From the NCBI GenBank assembly GCA_037969055.1, contig JBBKWR010000095.1, positions 1 through 6,386 of the forward strand: a DNA stretch of 6,386 nt, written 5' to 3'. Under the pieces are notes generated by a model. That model ran no database searches. It was given only the letters and a program-made list of their open reading frames with translations, and was not told the origin of the DNA. The position numbers were made by a program, and so were the translations under genes. Below, piece after piece: positions 5,395-6,386 of this stretch (within the stretch, counting starts at the first letter, position 1; every line of letters begins with the position of its first letter). This DNA comes from Pelagihabitans sp037969055 (GTDB lineage: Bacteria; Bacteroidota; Bacteroidia; Flavobacteriales; Flavobacteriaceae).

Positions 5395-6386
5395 ATGAGA
5401 ATATTTTTGTTTTTTACACTTTGTTTCATGCTGTGCCTTGTGGGCTGCAAAGAAAAAACCATTGCAACCGTAGAAGACCATGATGCACTTGATAATACAA
5501 AAACAAAAACAGATCCAATATTCCAAAAAATCAGTAGCGACTCAAGCAATTTACTATTCTCAAATAATATTACCGAGAACATAGCAACCCTCGAGAACCT
5601 TTTTAGCTTCGATTACTTCTATAATGGCGCTGGTGTGGGCGTTGAGGATCTTAACAATGACGGGTTACTCGACGTGTTATTTTGTGGAAACCAGGTAAAT
5701 AATAAACTGTTCCTCAATAAAGGCGATTTAAAATTCGAGGACATTTCGGAAGCAGCGGGCATCAATCAGGGAAAAAAATGGGCCAATGGCATCACCTTCG
5801 TCGACATCAACAATGATGGCTTCAAGGATATCTATGTCTCCCAAGGAGGGCCCAACACCAGGTATAACCGTAAAAACTTACTGTACCTCAACAATGGGGA
5901 TCTGACCTTTGAAGAAAAGGCTGAGGAATATGGCTTGGCCGATTTGGGGGTCAGTACACAATCTGCTTTTTTCGATTTTGATAAGGATGGGGATCTAGAT
6001 TGTATCGTCATGAACGAGAATGAATTCTACGGTATGGATCCCATTAGCTTGTTCAAAATGATCGGGAACGATCCAGAAAAAAGGTATTTCAACAGTTCGC
6101 ACCTCTATAGGAACGATAATGGAAAATTTATCGATATCACCAAAAGTGCGGGTTTGGAACGTCCCATCTTTGGTTTGGGCCTTTGTGTCAGCGACATCAA
6201 CAATGATGGCTGGCTTGATATCTACATGGCCAGTGACTACTATCTACCCGATGCACTTTTCATCAACAACCACAATGGTACATTTACAGATAGCATAAAA
6301 ACATTTACACACCACACCTCCTACTTTGGAATGGGCATCGATATAGCCGATATAAACAACGATGGAGCGGAGGATATCTTCGTACT
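5395..6386 (+). CDS. FG-GAP/VCBS-repeat (CRTAC1-like) lipoprotein, N-terminal part (3' truncated)
   Basis: The frame is open from ATG 5395 to the window end (330 complete codons). It starts with a short lipoprotein signal (M-R-I-F-L-F-F-T, hydrophobic core, L-V-G-C) with Cys18 as lipidation site. After a Lys/Thr/Asp-rich linker come repeated FG-GAP/VCBS blades, each with a calcium-binding D-x-N/D-x-D-G-x-x-D loop: D85-D93, D137-D145, D194-D202, D267-D275 and D319-D327. Connecting motifs such as L-F-L-N-K-G, L-Y-L-N-N-G and F-E-D-I-S-E-A-A-G-I are typical of CRTAC1-like proteins that usually carry an ASPIC/UnbV domain at the C-terminus; that part would lie beyond the window. These are extracellular or surface beta-propellers, often found near SusCD genes in flavobacteria; their biochemical role is poorly known. 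It lies 33 bp after the sulfotransferase stop with no terminator between, so the two are probably co-transcribed. No Shine-Dalgarno sequence is evident. Confidence 0.92.
   Translation, partial: MRIFLFFTLCFMLCLVGCKEKTIATVEDHDALDNTKTKTDPIFQKISSDSSNLLFSNNITENIATLENLFSFDYFYNGAGVGVEDLNNDGLLDVLFCGNQVNNKLFLNKGDLKFEDISEAAGINQGKKWANGITFVDINNDGFKDIYVSQGGPNTRYNRKNLLYLNNGDLTFEEKAEEYGLADLGVSTQSAFFDFDKDGDLDCIVMNENEFYGMDPISLFKMIGNDPEKRYFNSSHLYRNDNGKFIDITKSAGLERPIFGLGLCVSDINNDGWLDIYMASDYYLPDALFINNHNGTFTDSIKTFTHHTSYFGMGIDIADINNDGAEDIFV
5802..5821 (+). repeat. Direct repeat, copy 1 (calcium-loop codons)
   Basis: This 20-base stretch encoding D-I-N-N-D-G is identical at the DNA level to 6192-6211, exactly 390 bases (130 codons) later. 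It marks equivalent calcium-binding loops of two propeller blades. Confidence 0.9.
6192..6211 (+). repeat. Direct repeat, copy 2 (calcium-loop codons)
   Basis: This is identical to 5802-5821, including synonymous positions. The first base on either side of the repeat already differs between the two copies, so the identity is limited to the D-I-N-N-D-G loop. Confidence 0.9.

Noticed and set aside
1..6386. CRISPR array, tRNA/rRNA genes, insertion sequences or attachment sites
   Set aside because: No regularly spaced repeats, transposase-like reading frames, or tRNA-like structures were seen on either strand.

Overview
This window looks like part of a polysaccharide- or nutrient-utilization-type locus from a member of the Bacteroidota, most likely a marine-type flavobacterium. 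The evidence is a SusC/SusD pair, several lipoproteins with short Bacteroidota-style signal peptides, AT-rich start regions without clear Shine-Dalgarno sequences, and a TAnnTTTG-type promoter element. All genes lie on the + strand. I cannot name a genus from the sequence alone.

Layout: (1) 1-1063 is the C-terminal end of a SusC/RagA-type TonB-dependent outer-membrane receptor, cut by the window edge. (2) 1095-2741 is its SusD/RagB-type surface lipoprotein partner. (3) 2759-3703 is a third lipoprotein, 17 bp behind susD, that ends in a glycine-rich D-x-Y-G-D-G-W module. These three genes read as one operon. It is closed by a nested inverted repeat (3714-3755) and a strong intrinsic terminator (3768-3799). 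(4) A non-coding gap of about 200 bp follows, holding a candidate operator-like inverted repeat and a candidate -7 promoter box. (5) 4000-5361 encodes a lipoprotein of the aryl-sulfate sulfotransferase type (beta-propeller, ASST). (6) 5395 to the window end encodes the N-terminal 330 residues of an FG-GAP/VCBS-repeat (CRTAC1-like) lipoprotein, 33 bp behind the sulfotransferase and probably co-transcribed with it.

Working model (inference): SusC/SusD capture and import a ligand at the outer membrane and the third lipoprotein is an accessory surface protein. A separately initiated second unit makes a membrane-anchored ASST-like enzyme and a calcium-binding propeller/adhesion-type lipoprotein. 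No glycoside hydrolase, polysaccharide lyase, sulfatase or sigma/anti-sigma pair is visible, so the substrate cannot be assigned. The most interesting points are the pairing of an ASST-like lipoprotein with a SusCD unit, the apparently grafted C-terminal module of the third lipoprotein, and the very short predicted leader of the sulfotransferase gene. No RNA genes, CRISPR arrays or mobile elements were seen.
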